From positions 1,364,001 to 1,428,000 of the forward strand of contig NZ_CP135164.1 of the NCBI RefSeq assembly GCF_001940225.2: a stretch of 64,000 bases of DNA. Direction: 5' to 3'. The position numbers and the translations under genes were made by a program. This DNA is from Roseburia sp. 499 (lineage in GTDB: Bacteria > Bacillota > Clostridia > Lachnospirales > Lachnospiraceae). The notes beneath the pieces were generated by a model. It was not told where the DNA came from. It ran no database searches and saw nothing but the letters and a program-made list of their open reading frames with translations. Shown here piece by piece: positions 52,763 through 61,819 of the stretch (position 1 is the first letter of the stretch; each line of letters starts with the position of its first letter).

Positions 52763-54691
52763 ATGGAAAGAAGTATGTTGAATCAAGGTCTTGTATACAC
52801 GAATGATGATTGTACCGGATGTAACAGATGTATCTCTGTCTGCCCGGTCTTAGAGGCAAATTACTCTTTACGGGATGGTAATGAGAATGTGATTCATGTA
52901 GATGGAGATGCATGTGTGCAGTGTGGGGCGTGCATGGATGCGTGTCACCACAACGCAAGAGAATTTAGAGATGATACCGTAGACTTTCTGGAAGCATTAA
53001 AGAATGGAGAGAAAATTAGTATTTTGATTGCGCCAGCCTTTATTGCTAATTATCCGGGAGAGTATCGCAAGGTGCTAGGGTATTTAAAGAGCCTTGGGGT
53101 AAACCGAATGATTAGTGTAAGCTTTGGGGCTGATATTACTACCTGGGGGTATTTGAATTATATTACAAAATATAATTTTAAAGGTGGGATATCACAACCA
53201 TGTCCTGCAATTGTTAATTATATTGAAAAATACATACCGGATCTTACGGAGAAAATCGTTCCGGTACATAGTCCGATGATGTGTGCCGCAATTTATGTGA
53301 AGAAATACATGAATGTTAAGGATAAATTGGCTTTTATTAGTCCATGTATCGCAAAGAAAACAGAAATTATGCGTCCGGGAAACAAAGAATATATTTCTTA
53401 TAATGTTACCTTTGCTCATTTAATGGAGCAATTAAAGGGAATTAATTTATCTAGTTATGATGCAATAGATGAATTGGAATATGGAATGGGAAGCTTATAT
53501 CCACAACCGGGTGGATTAAAGGAAAATGTAGAACATTTCCTTGGAAGAGATGTTATGGTTCGCCAAATTGAAGGTGAAAGTCATGCATATCATTTTTTGG
53601 AAGAATATGCAAAGCGCGTGAAGGCTGGAAAGCCATTGCCGTTTTTAGTAGATGCATTGAATTGTGCAAACGGCTGTATCCATGGAACAGCTACAGAAGC
53701 CGGTACAGAAGATAATGATGATGTTCTTTTTGAAATTCAGAATCAGCGAATCAAGGCGAAGAAGGATGATAAAAAGAATCCGTGGGCGAAGGAAATTAGT
53801 TATGAGAAACGTTTGGAGAATTTCAATGCACAGTTTTCTGAATTGAGACTGGAGGATTTTCTTTGTAAATATTACCCTGCTGATAAAAAAGTACCAGTAA
53901 AGAATGAGCAAATTCAAGAAGGTTTTCAGGAACTTGGAAAGAATGCTCCTGCGGAGCAGAAGATTGATTGTGGTGCTTGTGGATATGATAGTTGTCGAAA
54001 GATGGCAGAGGCAATTGTTATGGGATATAATTACAAGGAAAATTGTATCCACTATGTAAAGAATGAGCTGATTGAAGAGCAAGGAAAAATAAAAGAAATG
54101 AATCGTCAGGAGCGGGAAAAACAGCAGAAGAAGGCGGAAGTTTATCAAGAAATAATGAAAGATTTTGAACAGATTAAAGAGTCGATTTCTGAACTGGCGA
54201 TAGGAAACCAGAATTCAGCGGAGGATGCTACAACTATGGCACAGGCGGTAGGAGATATATCTGGATTTACAGATACATTGAGGGAATCTATGGGACAGGT
54301 AACCGAGGCAGTAAAAGGTTATGATAGTATCAATGAAGCAATTATTAAAATCTCTAATCAAACAGGTATGCTTGCATTAAATGCAGGAATTGAGGCGGCT
54401 AGAAGTGGCGAGGCAGGAAGAGGATTTGCAGTCATAGCAAATAGGGTGAGAGAATTATCAGAACAGACTAAAAGTGCAGTGGTTACCGGTAAGAAGCAGA
54501 GTGATGTATTGATGCCTGCTATGGAATCACTTGGAAATGAAACAGATTCTTTTATTAAGAATATTGAAGATATCAATACCAAGACATCTGCCCTTGCAGC
54601 TAGTAGCGAAGAGATTGCAGCCCAGACAGAAGTGATTGAAGAAGTGGTAAATCGGGTGGTAGAAAAAATGAAAGAGGTTGTGTCAGAATAA
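52763..54691 (+). CDS. [FeFe]-hydrogenase-like sensor with methyl-accepting signalling domain
   Basis: 642 residues, no membrane segment. Two [4Fe-4S] motifs (Cys17/20/23/27 and Cys51/54/57/61), then an [FeFe]-hydrogenase catalytic-type domain (about 80-330) with H-cluster-type ligands Cys147 in QPCPAIVNY, Cys195 in SPCIAKK and Cys301/Cys305 in NCANGC. A further 4Fe-4S domain ([10 protein letters not shown], from about 403; Cys428) and an MCP signalling domain (about 460-642, [18 protein letters not shown]) follow. The residue before Cys147, a proton-transfer Cys in catalytic enzymes, is Pro. This fits sensory group C hydrogenases of the chemotactic type. ATG 52763 follows GGAGG. Confidence 0.88.
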   Translation: MERSMLNQGLVYTNDDCTGCNRCISVCPVLEANYSLRDGNENVIHVDGDACVQCGACMDACHHNAREFRDDTVDFLEALKNGEKISILIAPAFIANYPGEYRKVLGYLKSLGVNRMISVSFGADITTWGYLNYITKYNFKGGISQPCPAIVNYIEKYIPDLTEKIVPVHSPMMCAAIYVKKYMNVKDKLAFISPCIAKKTEIMRPGNKEYISYNVTFAHLMEQLKGINLSSYDAIDELEYGMGSLYPQPGGLKENVEHFLGRDVMVRQIEGESHAYHFLEEYAKRVKAGKPLPFLVDALNCANGCIHGTATEAGTEDNDDVLFEIQNQRIKAKKDDKKNPWAKEISYEKRLENFNAQFSELRLEDFLCKYYPADKKVPVKNEQIQEGFQELGKNAPAEQKIDCGACGYDSCRKMAEAIVMGYNYKENCIHYVKNELIEEQGKIKEMNRQEREKQQKKAEVYQEIMKDFEQIKESISELAIGNQNSAEDATTMAQAVGDISGFTDTLRESMGQVTEAVKGYDSINEAIIKISNQTGMLALNAGIEAARSGEAGRGFAVIANRVRELSEQTKSAVVTGKKQSDVLMPAMESLGNETDSFIKNIEDINTKTSALAASSEEIAAQTEVIEEVVNRVVEKMKEVVSE

Positions 54692-54698
54692 AAAACTA

Positions 54699-54727
54699 TT
54701 GAGATGAAAGCAGCTTTTTGGTATAAT
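54699..54727 (+). promoter_or_regulatory. Promoter of the rpiR-like operon
   Basis: TTGAGA at 54699-54704, 17-base spacer, TATAAT at 54722-54727. The predicted start, near 54734, lies just before the hairpin at 54740. Confidence 0.75.
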
Positions 54728-54739
54728 AAAAAAAGCGAC

Positions 54740-54776
54740 GGCGCTCATGGCAATGTGCCACGAGCGCCATTTTTTT
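54740..54776 (+). terminator. Terminator-like hairpin between promoter and rpiR-like gene
   Basis: GGCGCTC (54740-54746) pairs with GAGCGCC (54762-54768) and TGGCA (54748-54752) with TGCCA (54756-54760), then A and TTTTTTT, which overlaps into the GGAGG SD of the next gene. It can end the hydrogenase transcript, and also sits at the 5' end of the downstream transcript. Confidence 0.8.
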
Positions 54777-54789
54777 GGAGGCAGAAAAA

Positions 54790-55716
54790 GTGGGAAATAC
54801 CAATGAATTAGTGAATCGAATTAATGAACGGTATGGAAGTTTGAGTAAAGGCCAGAAAGTTTTAGCAGCTTACATTACGGATAATTATGATAAGGCTGTA
54901 TTTCTTACGGCAGCCCGTTTGGGGGAAGTGGTAGGAGTCAGTGAATCTACAGTAGTTCGTTTTGCTACACATCTGGGATATAAAGGATATCCGGAATTTC
55001 AAAAAGCCCTGGAAGAAATGGTGCGAAACAAACTGAATTCTGTACAGAGGATGGAAGATACCTATGGAAGAATTAGTCAGTCTAAAATTTTGGAAACGGT
55101 ACTGACTTCAGATGCAGAACGGATTCGTGACACTATGGAATCCATTGATGAACATGCTTTTGATCTTGCTGTGGATACCATTTTGAGTGCAAAGAATATT
55201 TATGTAATTGGGATACGAAGTTGTGCTCCGTTGGCAGAATTTCTTGCTTTTTATCTAAATCTTATGTTTAAAAATGTACATTTACTTCATACAAATAGTT
55301 CCAGTGAAGTTTTTGAGCAGATGGTACGCATTGATAAGAATGACGTTATTATAGGAATTAGTTTTCCGCGGTATTCCATGCGAACCTTAAAAGCGTTAGA
55401 ATTTGCTAATAATCGTAATGCCAAAGTAATTACTTTGACAGACAGCGTACATTCTCCAATGAATTTGTATTCTTCCTGTAATTTGATTGCCAAAAGCGAT
55501 ATGGCGTCTATTGTGGATTCTTTGGTGGCACCCTTGAGTGTTATCAATGCCCTGATTATGGCATTGTGTATGAAAAAGCAGGGTGAGGTAGTAAAAACAT
55601 TAGAGATGTTAGAGAATGTATGGGAAGAATATCAGGTATATGGAAATGACGAGATTAATTATATCGACGACTCCATGAAAATGCGTTATGCAAGGTTAGG
55701 AGACAAGAATGAGTAA
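54790..55716 (+). CDS. RpiR-family transcriptional regulator (HTH + SIS)
   Basis: 308 residues. N-terminal HTH (about 1-75) with AARLGEVVGVSESTVVRFAT and GYKGYPEFQKALEE, and a C-terminal SIS domain (about 125-260) that in the family binds phosphosugars (YVIGIRSCAPLAEFLAFYL, VIIGISFPRYSMRTLKALEF). Effector unknown. GTG 54790 lies 8 bases after GGAGG (54777-54781); the in-frame TTG 54775 overlaps the SD. It overlaps the flavoprotein gene by 8 bases, so it is co-translated with it, an unusual partner for an RpiR regulator. Confidence 0.9.
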   Translation: MGNTNELVNRINERYGSLSKGQKVLAAYITDNYDKAVFLTAARLGEVVGVSESTVVRFATHLGYKGYPEFQKALEEMVRNKLNSVQRMEDTYGRISQSKILETVLTSDAERIRDTMESIDEHAFDLAVDTILSAKNIYVIGIRSCAPLAEFLAFYLNLMFKNVHLLHTNSSSEVFEQMVRIDKNDVIIGISFPRYSMRTLKALEFANNRNAKVITLTDSVHSPMNLYSSCNLIAKSDMASIVDSLVAPLSVINALIMALCMKKQGEVVKTLEMLENVWEEYQVYGNDEINYIDDSMKMRYARLGDKNE

Positions 55717-56938
55717 GGTGATTGTAATAGGTGGCGGAGCTGCCGGTATGTTTGCTGCCATTCAAGCAGCAGAACAAGGACACTCTGTAGTGTTGCTTGA
55801 AAAAAATGAGAAGCTTGGTAAGAAGATTTATATTACAGGAAAGGGAAGATGTAATATTACCAATGCCTGTGATACAGAAGAATTATTTCAAAATGTGATG
55901 CGAAACAGTAAGTTTTTGTATAGTGCTTTTTATACCTGCAGCAATTATCAGGTAATGGATTTTTTTGAAAGTAATGGACTTCCCATTAAAACAGAACGAG
56001 GAGAGCGTGTATTTCCACAGTCTGACCATTCCTCAGATGTAATTGCAACACTTCAGCGTGTATTGAAGAAGCAGGGAGTGACGGTGCAACTTCATTCAGA
56101 GGTAAAGAAACTTAAAATAGAAGATGGACAGATAAAGGGTGTGCTTTTGAAAAATGGAAGCTTCCTGGAGGCAGAACGTGTCATTGTGGCAACCGGAGGC
56201 TGTTCCTATATAACGACTGGTTCTACTGGGGATGGTTACCGCTTTGCGCGGGAGGTGGGACATACGGTTACAGAACTTTATCCGGCATTGGTACCTTTTG
56301 AAACAGAAGAAAGTTGGATAAAGGAACTGCAGGGATTATCCCTAAAAAACGTTTCTGTAAAGATAGAAAAGAATGGAAAAGTGTTATATGATGCTTTTGG
56401 TGAGATGTTGTTTACACATTATGGTGTCAGTGGGCCTTTGTTATTAAGTGCTAGCAGTATGGTAAATGATTATGCAGATAAGATGCCATTGCAAATGAGC
56501 ATAGATCTGAAACCGGCATTGGAGGAAGAACAGTTGGACAAGCGGATTTTGAGGGATTTTGAAGAGAATCAAAATCGTCAGTTCAAAAATGCGGTACAAA
56601 AGCTGTTTCCTGCAAAGATGATTCCGGTAATTATTCGCTTGAGTGGAATTTCACCGGAAAAAAAGGTAAACGAAATTACAAAGGAAGAACGTCAACAATT
56701 TGTAAAGCTGATAAAGGCATTTCCGTTGACATTATCTCGATTTCGAGATTTTAACGAGGCAATTATCACTCGGGGCGGTGTCAGTGTGAAAGAAGTGAAT
56801 CCATCTACCATGGAATCAAAAATAGTAAAAGGGCTTTATTTTGCCGGAGAAGTATTAGACTTGGATGCACTGACCGGAGGATTTAATCTTCAGATTGCTT
56901 GGTCAACAGGTTACCTGGCAGGTAACAGTATAGAATAG
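55709..56938 (+). CDS. HI0933/BaiN-family FAD-dependent oxidoreductase
   Basis: 409 residues. Rossmann FAD motif VIGGGAAGMFAAIQAAEQGH at 5-24, GKKIYITGKGRCNITNAC (family hallmark), ATGGCSYITTGSTGDGYRFA, and the C-terminal RGGVSVKEVNPSTM and FAGEVLDLDALTGGFNLQIA. This group includes BaiN, reported in bile acid dehydroxylation, and many proteins of unknown substrate. The protein is not diagnostic of bile acid metabolism here. It is in an operon with rpiR-like, cmk, ispH and the S1 protein. Confidence 0.9.
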   Translation: MSKVIVIGGGAAGMFAAIQAAEQGHSVVLLEKNEKLGKKIYITGKGRCNITNACDTEELFQNVMRNSKFLYSAFYTCSNYQVMDFFESNGLPIKTERGERVFPQSDHSSDVIATLQRVLKKQGVTVQLHSEVKKLKIEDGQIKGVLLKNGSFLEAERVIVATGGCSYITTGSTGDGYRFAREVGHTVTELYPALVPFETEESWIKELQGLSLKNVSVKIEKNGKVLYDAFGEMLFTHYGVSGPLLLSASSMVNDYADKMPLQMSIDLKPALEEEQLDKRILRDFEENQNRQFKNAVQKLFPAKMIPVIIRLSGISPEKKVNEITKEERQQFVKLIKAFPLTLSRFRDFNEAIITRGGVSVKEVNPSTMESKIVKGLYFAGEVLDLDALTGGFNLQIAWSTGYLAGNSIE

Positions 56939-56957
56939 AGAGAAAGAGGAGAAAAAT

Positions 56958-57629
56958 ATGGCTTTTAACATAGCAATTGATGGACCGGCAGGTGCCGGAA
57001 AAAGTACCATAGCCAAAAAGGTAGCGAAAGAGCTGTCTTATATTTATGTGGATACAGGAGCAATGTTTCGGGCAATGGCACTGTATTGTATCCGAAATGG
57101 AGTAAATAAGAACGAGGAAGAAGCAGTATCTGTAGCATGCGAACAAATAGATGTATCTATTTCCTATGAAAATGGAGAGCAACAGGTTCTGTTAAACGGA
57201 GAAAATGTGAATGGTTTTATTCGTACAGAAGAAGTGGGAAATACGGCTTCAGCTATCAGTGTTTATGGAAAGGTGCGAACAAAGCTTTTAGAGTTGCAAC
57301 GCCAGCTTGCGGAAACTCAGAATGTAATTATGGATGGCAGAGATATTGGAACCTGTGTTCTTCCAAATGCCCAAGTGAAAATTTACCTGACTGCAAGTGT
57401 AGAGACTCGTGGAAAGAGACGTTTTCTGGAATTACAGGAAAAGGGGCAGAAATGTAATCTGGAAGACATCTGTGCAGATATACGAGAACGGGACTACCGT
57501 GACATGCATCGGGAAATTGCCCCGTTGAAGCAGGCAGAGGATGCTGTTCTGGTAGACAGTTCCGAGATGACGATTGATGAAGTAGTGAATGCCATTTTAA
57601 ATCTTGTTGCACAAGCGCAACAGAAATAA
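56958..57629 (+). CDS. cmk: Cytidylate kinase
   Basis: CMP/dCMP kinase, 223 residues. P-loop IDGPAGAGKSTIAKKVAKEL at 6-25, VDTGAMFRAMALY, and the NMP-binding DGRDIGTCVLPNAQVKIYLT. Lid region RDYRDMHREIAPLKQAEDA is canonical. SD AAAGAGGAG. In many Firmicutes cmk is linked with ispH and rpsA as here. Confidence 0.96.
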   Translation: MAFNIAIDGPAGAGKSTIAKKVAKELSYIYVDTGAMFRAMALYCIRNGVNKNEEEAVSVACEQIDVSISYENGEQQVLLNGENVNGFIRTEEVGNTASAISVYGKVRTKLLELQRQLAETQNVIMDGRDIGTCVLPNAQVKIYLTASVETRGKRRFLELQEKGQKCNLEDICADIRERDYRDMHREIAPLKQAEDAVLVDSSEMTIDEVVNAILNLVAQAQQK

Positions 57630-57651
57630 AATATAAATTGAGGTCGTTGGT

Positions 57652-58509
57652 ATGGAAGTAATACTTGCAAAAAGCGCTGGGTTCTGTTTTGGAGTAAAGC
57701 GTGCCGTGGATACGGTATATCAGCAGGCAGAAGAAAAAGATGGAAAAATATACACTTATGGGCCGATTATACATAACGAAGAGGTGGTAAAGGACTTGGA
57801 ACAAAAGGGAGTTCAGGTTGTGGAAACCAAAGAAGAATTAAGAAAATGTAAGGATGGCACAGTTATCATTCGCTCCCATGGTGTCGGAAAAGAAATTTAT
57901 GATTTACTGAAAGAAGAAAATATATCATATGTAGATGCAACTTGCCCCTTTGTACTAAAAATCCACCGTTTGGTAGAAAAGTACAGTAAGGAAGACTATC
58001 ACGTGGTAATCATTGGAAATGGAGAGCATCCGGAAGTACAGGGGATTCATGGATGGAGTAGTAATCTGGAAGAAACAACTGTAATTTCTGCTCCGGAAGA
58101 AGCTCGAAAATTTAACCTAAAAGTACCAAAAAAGATATGTGTTGTTTCACAAACGACATTTAACAACAAGAAATTTAAAGAATTAGTTGAAATTATCGCG
58201 GAAAAAGGTTATGATATAATTGTTTTAAATACGATTTGCAATGCGACGCAGGAACGGCAGGCTGAAGCAAGAGAGATTGCCGGAAATGTAGAAGCGATGA
58301 TTGTAATTGGTGGAAAGACTAGTTCCAATACGCAAAAGTTATTTGAAATATGTAAAAAAGAATGTGAAAATACTTGCTATATACAGACACTGAAGGATTT
58401 GGATTTGTCTAAATTACAGTCCATTAATAGCGTAGGTATTACCGCAGGGGCTTCTACCCCAAACAAAATTATTGAGGAGGTTCAAAAAAATGTCAGAAAT
58501 GAGTTTTGA
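57652..58509 (+). CDS. ispH: 4-hydroxy-3-methylbut-2-enyl diphosphate reductase
   Basis: Last enzyme of the MEP pathway; reduces HMBPP to IPP and DMAPP with a [4Fe-4S] cluster. 285 residues. Three cluster cysteines are visible: Cys12 (SAGFCFGVKRAV), Cys98 (VDATCPFV), Cys196 (NTICNATQERQ). HGV, GEHPEVQGIHGW and GITAGASTPNKII complete the family pattern. Its last 20 bases overlap the start of the S1 gene. In some Clostridia ispH and the S1 gene are one fused protein; here they are separate but overlapping. Confidence 0.96.
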   Translation: MEVILAKSAGFCFGVKRAVDTVYQQAEEKDGKIYTYGPIIHNEEVVKDLEQKGVQVVETKEELRKCKDGTVIIRSHGVGKEIYDLLKEENISYVDATCPFVLKIHRLVEKYSKEDYHVVIIGNGEHPEVQGIHGWSSNLEETTVISAPEEARKFNLKVPKKICVVSQTTFNNKKFKELVEIIAEKGYDIIVLNTICNATQERQAEAREIAGNVEAMIVIGGKTSSNTQKLFEICKKECENTCYIQTLKDLDLSKLQSINSVGITAGASTPNKIIEEVQKNVRNEF

Positions 58510-59575
58510 ACAAATGTTGGAAGAATCATTTAAAACAATAAGAAATGGAGAGGTAGTCGACGGTACCGTTATTGATGTGAAACCAGACGAGATCATCTTG
58601 AACATTGGTTACAAGTCCGATGGAATCATTACTCGTAATGAATATACAAACGAACCAAATGTTGACTTGACCACAGTTGTATCCGTAGGTGATACTATGG
58701 AAGCTAAGGTACTGAAAGTAAACGATGGCGAAGGTCAGGTATTGTTGACATACAAGCGTCTTGCTGCAGAAAAAGGAAGCAAGAGACTGGAAGAAGCATT
58801 TAACAATCAGGAAGTGCTTACTGCAAATGTTGCACAGGTATTAGATGGAGGCTTAAGCGTAGTAATCGATGAAGCAAGAATTTTTATTCCTGCAAGCTTG
58901 GTATCTGATACATACGAAAAAGATTTGACTAAGTATAAGGATCAGGAAATTCAGTTTGTTATTACTGAATTCAATCCACGCAGAAGAAGAATCATTGGTG
59001 ATAGAAAACAGTTATTGGTTGCAAAGAAAGCAGAATTACAAAAGGAATTATTTGCTAAGATTAATGTTGGAGATGTTATGGAAGGAACTGTTAAGAATGT
59101 TACAGACTTCGGTGCATTTATTGACTTAGGCGGAGCTGACGGATTGCTTCATATTTCTGAAATGTCTTGGGGCAGAGTAGAGAATCCAAAGAAAGTATTC
59201 AAAGTTGGCGATGTTGTTAAAGTATTTATCAAGGATATTAACGAAAACAAGATTGCATTAAGCATGAAGTTTGAAGATGAGAATCCATGGAAGGATGCAG
59301 CTTCTAAATATGCAGTGGGAACTGTTGTAAAAGGTGTAGTTGCAAGAATGACAGATTTTGGCGCATTTGTAGAATTAGCACCTGGTGTAGATGCATTGTT
59401 ACACGTTTCACAGATTTCTAGAGAACATGTAGAGAAACCTGCTGATGTATTAAGCGTTGGACAGGAAATTGAAGCTGAAGTTGTTGATTTCAACGAAGAA
59501 GAGAAGAAAATCAGTTTAAGTGTAAAGGCACTGTTGGCTCCGGAAGAAGATGCGGAAGCAACTGATGCAGAATAA
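58490..59575 (+). CDS. rpsA: S1 RNA-binding domain protein (ribosomal protein S1-like)
   Basis: 361 residues with four S1 repeats at about 17-90, 99-165, 183-253 and 270-340. The last two are canonical (GAFIDLGGADGLLHISEMSW and GAFVELAPGVDALLHVSQIS). Acidic C-terminus. Four repeats match the short Gram-positive S1-like proteins, not the six-repeat E. coli S1, so its role in translation initiation may differ. ATG 58490 is chosen: GGAGG at 58476-58480 lies inside the ispH coding end and is spaced 9 bases from it. Confidence 0.92.
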   Translation: MSEMSFEQMLEESFKTIRNGEVVDGTVIDVKPDEIILNIGYKSDGIITRNEYTNEPNVDLTTVVSVGDTMEAKVLKVNDGEGQVLLTYKRLAAEKGSKRLEEAFNNQEVLTANVAQVLDGGLSVVIDEARIFIPASLVSDTYEKDLTKYKDQEIQFVITEFNPRRRRIIGDRKQLLVAKKAELQKELFAKINVGDVMEGTVKNVTDFGAFIDLGGADGLLHISEMSWGRVENPKKVFKVGDVVKVFIKDINENKIALSMKFEDENPWKDAASKYAVGTVVKGVVARMTDFGAFVELAPGVDALLHVSQISREHVEKPADVLSVGQEIEAEVVDFNEEEKKISLSVKALLAPEEDAEATDAE

Positions 59576-59611
59576 GTATAATCTGAAAACACGAAAGAGT
59601 AGGTGAATGCT

Positions 59612-60388
59612 ATGTTTACCGGATATGAAGAGTTTAAGAAAGATATTTTTGCACTAACAAAGATTGATTTGAATGCTTATAAAGAAAAGCAGATGAAACG
59701 TAGGATTGATACCCTGATTACGAAGAATAGTGTCAATAACTACAAAGATTATGTAGCGTTGATTAAAAGTGATAAGGAAAAGTTTGAGCAGTTTGTAAAT
59801 TTTCTTACAATTAATGTATCGGAATTTTACCGAAATCCAGAGCAATGGGAAATATTAGATAAAGAAGTATTTCCAACTCTAATTCAAAAGTTTGGAAAAA
59901 ATCTTAAGATTTGGAGTGCTGCATGTTCTACAGGTGATGAACCATATTCTTTGGTAATGGCGCTGTCAAAGCATATACCTGTTAATCAGATTAAAATTAT
60001 AGCAACTGATATTGATAAACAGGTACTGGATAAGGCAAGACTGGGTCTTTATAATGAGAAAAGTATTGCTTCTGTGCCGGCAGAGTTTAAGAAAAAGTAT
60101 TTTAAGCAGATTGGAAGTTCTTACCAGATTTCTGATGAAATTAAGCGTCAGGTGGAATTTAAGGAACATAATCTGTTGAAGGATCCTTATCCTGCCGGAT
60201 GTCATTTGATTGTCTGCAGAAATGTACTTATTTATTTTACAGAAGAGGCAAAAGAAGAGATTTATAAGAAGTTCAATGCTTCATTGAATAAAGAAGGAAT
60301 ACTTTTTATTGGAAGTACTGAGCAGATTATGAATTACAAAGAATTGAATTATTTAAGAAAACAGTCGTTTTTCTTTGAAAAAGCATAA
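59612..60388 (+). CDS. CheR-type chemoreceptor methyltransferase
   Basis: 258 residues. N-terminal CheR_N helical domain (about 1-70; YEEFKKDIFALTKIDLNAY, MKRRIDTLI), then an S-adenosylmethionine methyltransferase: FLTINVSEFYRNPEQW, IWSAACSTGDEPYSLVMAL (SAM binding), TDIDKQVLDKA, LIVCRNVLIYF. CheR methylates glutamates on methyl-accepting proteins. It is not next to other che genes; the two MCP-domain proteins of this window lie 4.9 and 13.7 kb away. ATG 59612 preferred over GTG 59603 from the position of AGTAGGTG. A terminator follows. Confidence 0.93.
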   Translation: MFTGYEEFKKDIFALTKIDLNAYKEKQMKRRIDTLITKNSVNNYKDYVALIKSDKEKFEQFVNFLTINVSEFYRNPEQWEILDKEVFPTLIQKFGKNLKIWSAACSTGDEPYSLVMALSKHIPVNQIKIIATDIDKQVLDKARLGLYNEKSIASVPAEFKKKYFKQIGSSYQISDEIKRQVEFKEHNLLKDPYPAGCHLIVCRNVLIYFTEEAKEEIYKKFNASLNKEGILFIGSTEQIMNYKELNYLRKQSFFFEKA

Positions 60389-60404
60389 TGTAGCTTTTAT
60401 TACG

Positions 60405-60437
60405 AAAAAAGAATTCCATTCATGGAATTCTTTTTTT
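60405..60437. terminator. Bidirectional terminator between CheR and exonuclease genes
   Basis: AAAAAAGAATTCCA at 60405-60418 pairs perfectly with TGGAATTCTTTTTT at 60423-60436 around TTCA, with T-runs on both strands. Confidence 0.88.
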
Positions 60438-60450
60438 GAATTGTGAATTA

Positions 60451-61554
60451 TTACAATTTGGCATTAAGTAAATATTTTAACAAATGAAGCGAATATTTCT
60501 TTTGAGCTTCCGGGGAATCGGTGAAGTCTTCGGTCATTTCAAAATACAGTACTTTGTCGTGGTATTCCAATTTGAAGTAGGGCTCGAAGATTTCGGCATA
60601 CTGTGGTAAGAAGCAACCTGTCTTTTTGCTGTAACAGGTCGCAGCTTTTGCACGGGTACGATAATTTTTATCTACATAAAAAGCTACACTTTTGTGAACT
60701 GCCATGTCCTCTTCAGGAAGATAATAATAATCCTTATAATTGGAATAGAAATACTTTAATTCACCCTGATATATTTTGACTTTAAGTTTGACCTGATTCT
60801 GAAAGCCGGTGAGATAAATGTCCTGAAAACCAAAGGAAAAACGTTTTGGTAAAGGAAAAGTGGTGTTTAAGTTAAGGTGAAGTTCTAATGCGTGAGAACC
60901 TTCATATTCTTCATAGGAACATTTTTCAAACCCAGTTACTTCAAAGTTTCCTTCAAAAAGCTGGACATAGGAGAGGATTGGTAATAAGTCAATCATTCCG
61001 GTTACATCCTCGTAATTATGAAGACGAAGTAGATTGAGGGCATCTTCAGAAGGAGAGTTTACATAACTGTCATATACGTTAATCAATTCTCCGCCAGAGT
61101 ACATATCTTCCCTTTGAAGTCCAAGAAAGTGTTCAATGGTTTTCTGCTTTAAATTCTCCAATTTTAAAATATTTTTGTATTTTGAAAGAGACTTAAAAAT
61201 ATCAAGATATTGAAAATTACAAAATGGATCTAATAGTTTGTAATGCTGGAATCGTTCTTGTAGATAAGGGATATCAAAACCAATTCCGTTAAAAGTAATC
61301 AAAGTATTGTAATGTGTTAAAAGTGCTGAAAAAGCATTTAGAATTAGCTTTTCTTCGGAAGGATTTTCTGCAAAAAATTGCGTAGTGCATACGACATTTC
61401 CTTTTCTTGCGGCACAGCCAATTAAATAGACATGAGTGTGTTTTGCGGAAAATCCGGTAGTTTCAATATCAAAAAAAACAGAAGACTCCGAAAAGAGTAT
61501 TTCTGTGATAGGATTATCCTTATTAAATGGAATTTCGTTTTGCCAGGTTTTCAT
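60451..61554 (-). CDS. YprB-like DnaQ-fold ribonuclease H-like exonuclease
   Basis: 367 residues. An RNase H-like 3'-5' exonuclease domain with FFDIETTGFS (first Asp-Glu pair), TFNGIGFDIPYLQERF, and LHNYEDVTGM at about residue 190 (last His/Asp). This matches the YprB_RNaseH_like family, with a C-terminal region of about 150 residues of unknown function. In Bacillus yprB neighbours yprA (helicase); no such gene is here. SD GGAGAT is 13 bases before ATG. Function in DNA repair or RNA processing is not established. Confidence 0.85.
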   Translation of the reverse strand: MKTWQNEIPFNKDNPITEILFSESSVFFDIETTGFSAKHTHVYLIGCAARKGNVVCTTQFFAENPSEEKLILNAFSALLTHYNTLITFNGIGFDIPYLQERFQHYKLLDPFCNFQYLDIFKSLSKYKNILKLENLKQKTIEHFLGLQREDMYSGGELINVYDSYVNSPSEDALNLLRLHNYEDVTGMIDLLPILSYVQLFEGNFEVTGFEKCSYEEYEGSHALELHLNLNTTFPLPKRFSFGFQDIYLTGFQNQVKLKVKIYQGELKYFYSNYKDYYYLPEEDMAVHKSVAFYVDKNYRTRAKAATCYSKKTGCFLPQYAEIFEPYFKLEYHDKVLYFEMTEDFTDSPEAQKKYSLHLLKYLLNAKL

Positions 61555-61581
61555 AAGCTAAAAATATCTCCTTTCTCGATA

Positions 61582-61609
61582 AGTATAACATATTTTGAGT
61601 AAGGTTCAA
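61582..61609 (-). promoter_or_regulatory. Promoter of the YprB-like gene
   Basis: On the minus strand, TTGAAC (61609-61604) and TATACT (61587-61582) are separated by 16 bases, 27 bases before the ATG. The rest of the gap to 61820 is very AT-rich; a TATAAT near 61720-61725 may be the -10 of rnfC, without a clear -35. Confidence 0.6.
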
Positions 61610-61819
61610 ATATCTATAAATACAATTAATAGTATAAATAATACAAATAAATATAAAAAAATACTAGTGCGCATGTAAAAAAGTACAAAAAATCAGTGTT
61701 ATTAAATAAAAATTGTGGTATAATTATAACGATAAAGTTATTCGTGAAGAACGTAAAGTTTTTCATAGAGTAACAAATATAAAAATCATACATTTTATAG
61801 AGAAAGTGGGGCACAGAAA

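Noticed and set aside
52763..54691. Catalytic H2-producing hydrogenase
   Set aside because: The proton-transfer Cys is Pro and an MCP signalling domain is attached; a sensory role fits better.
55709..56938. Bile-acid (bai) operon membership of the BaiN-like flavoprotein
   Set aside because: No other bai gene is nearby and the neighbours are housekeeping genes; the family is broad.
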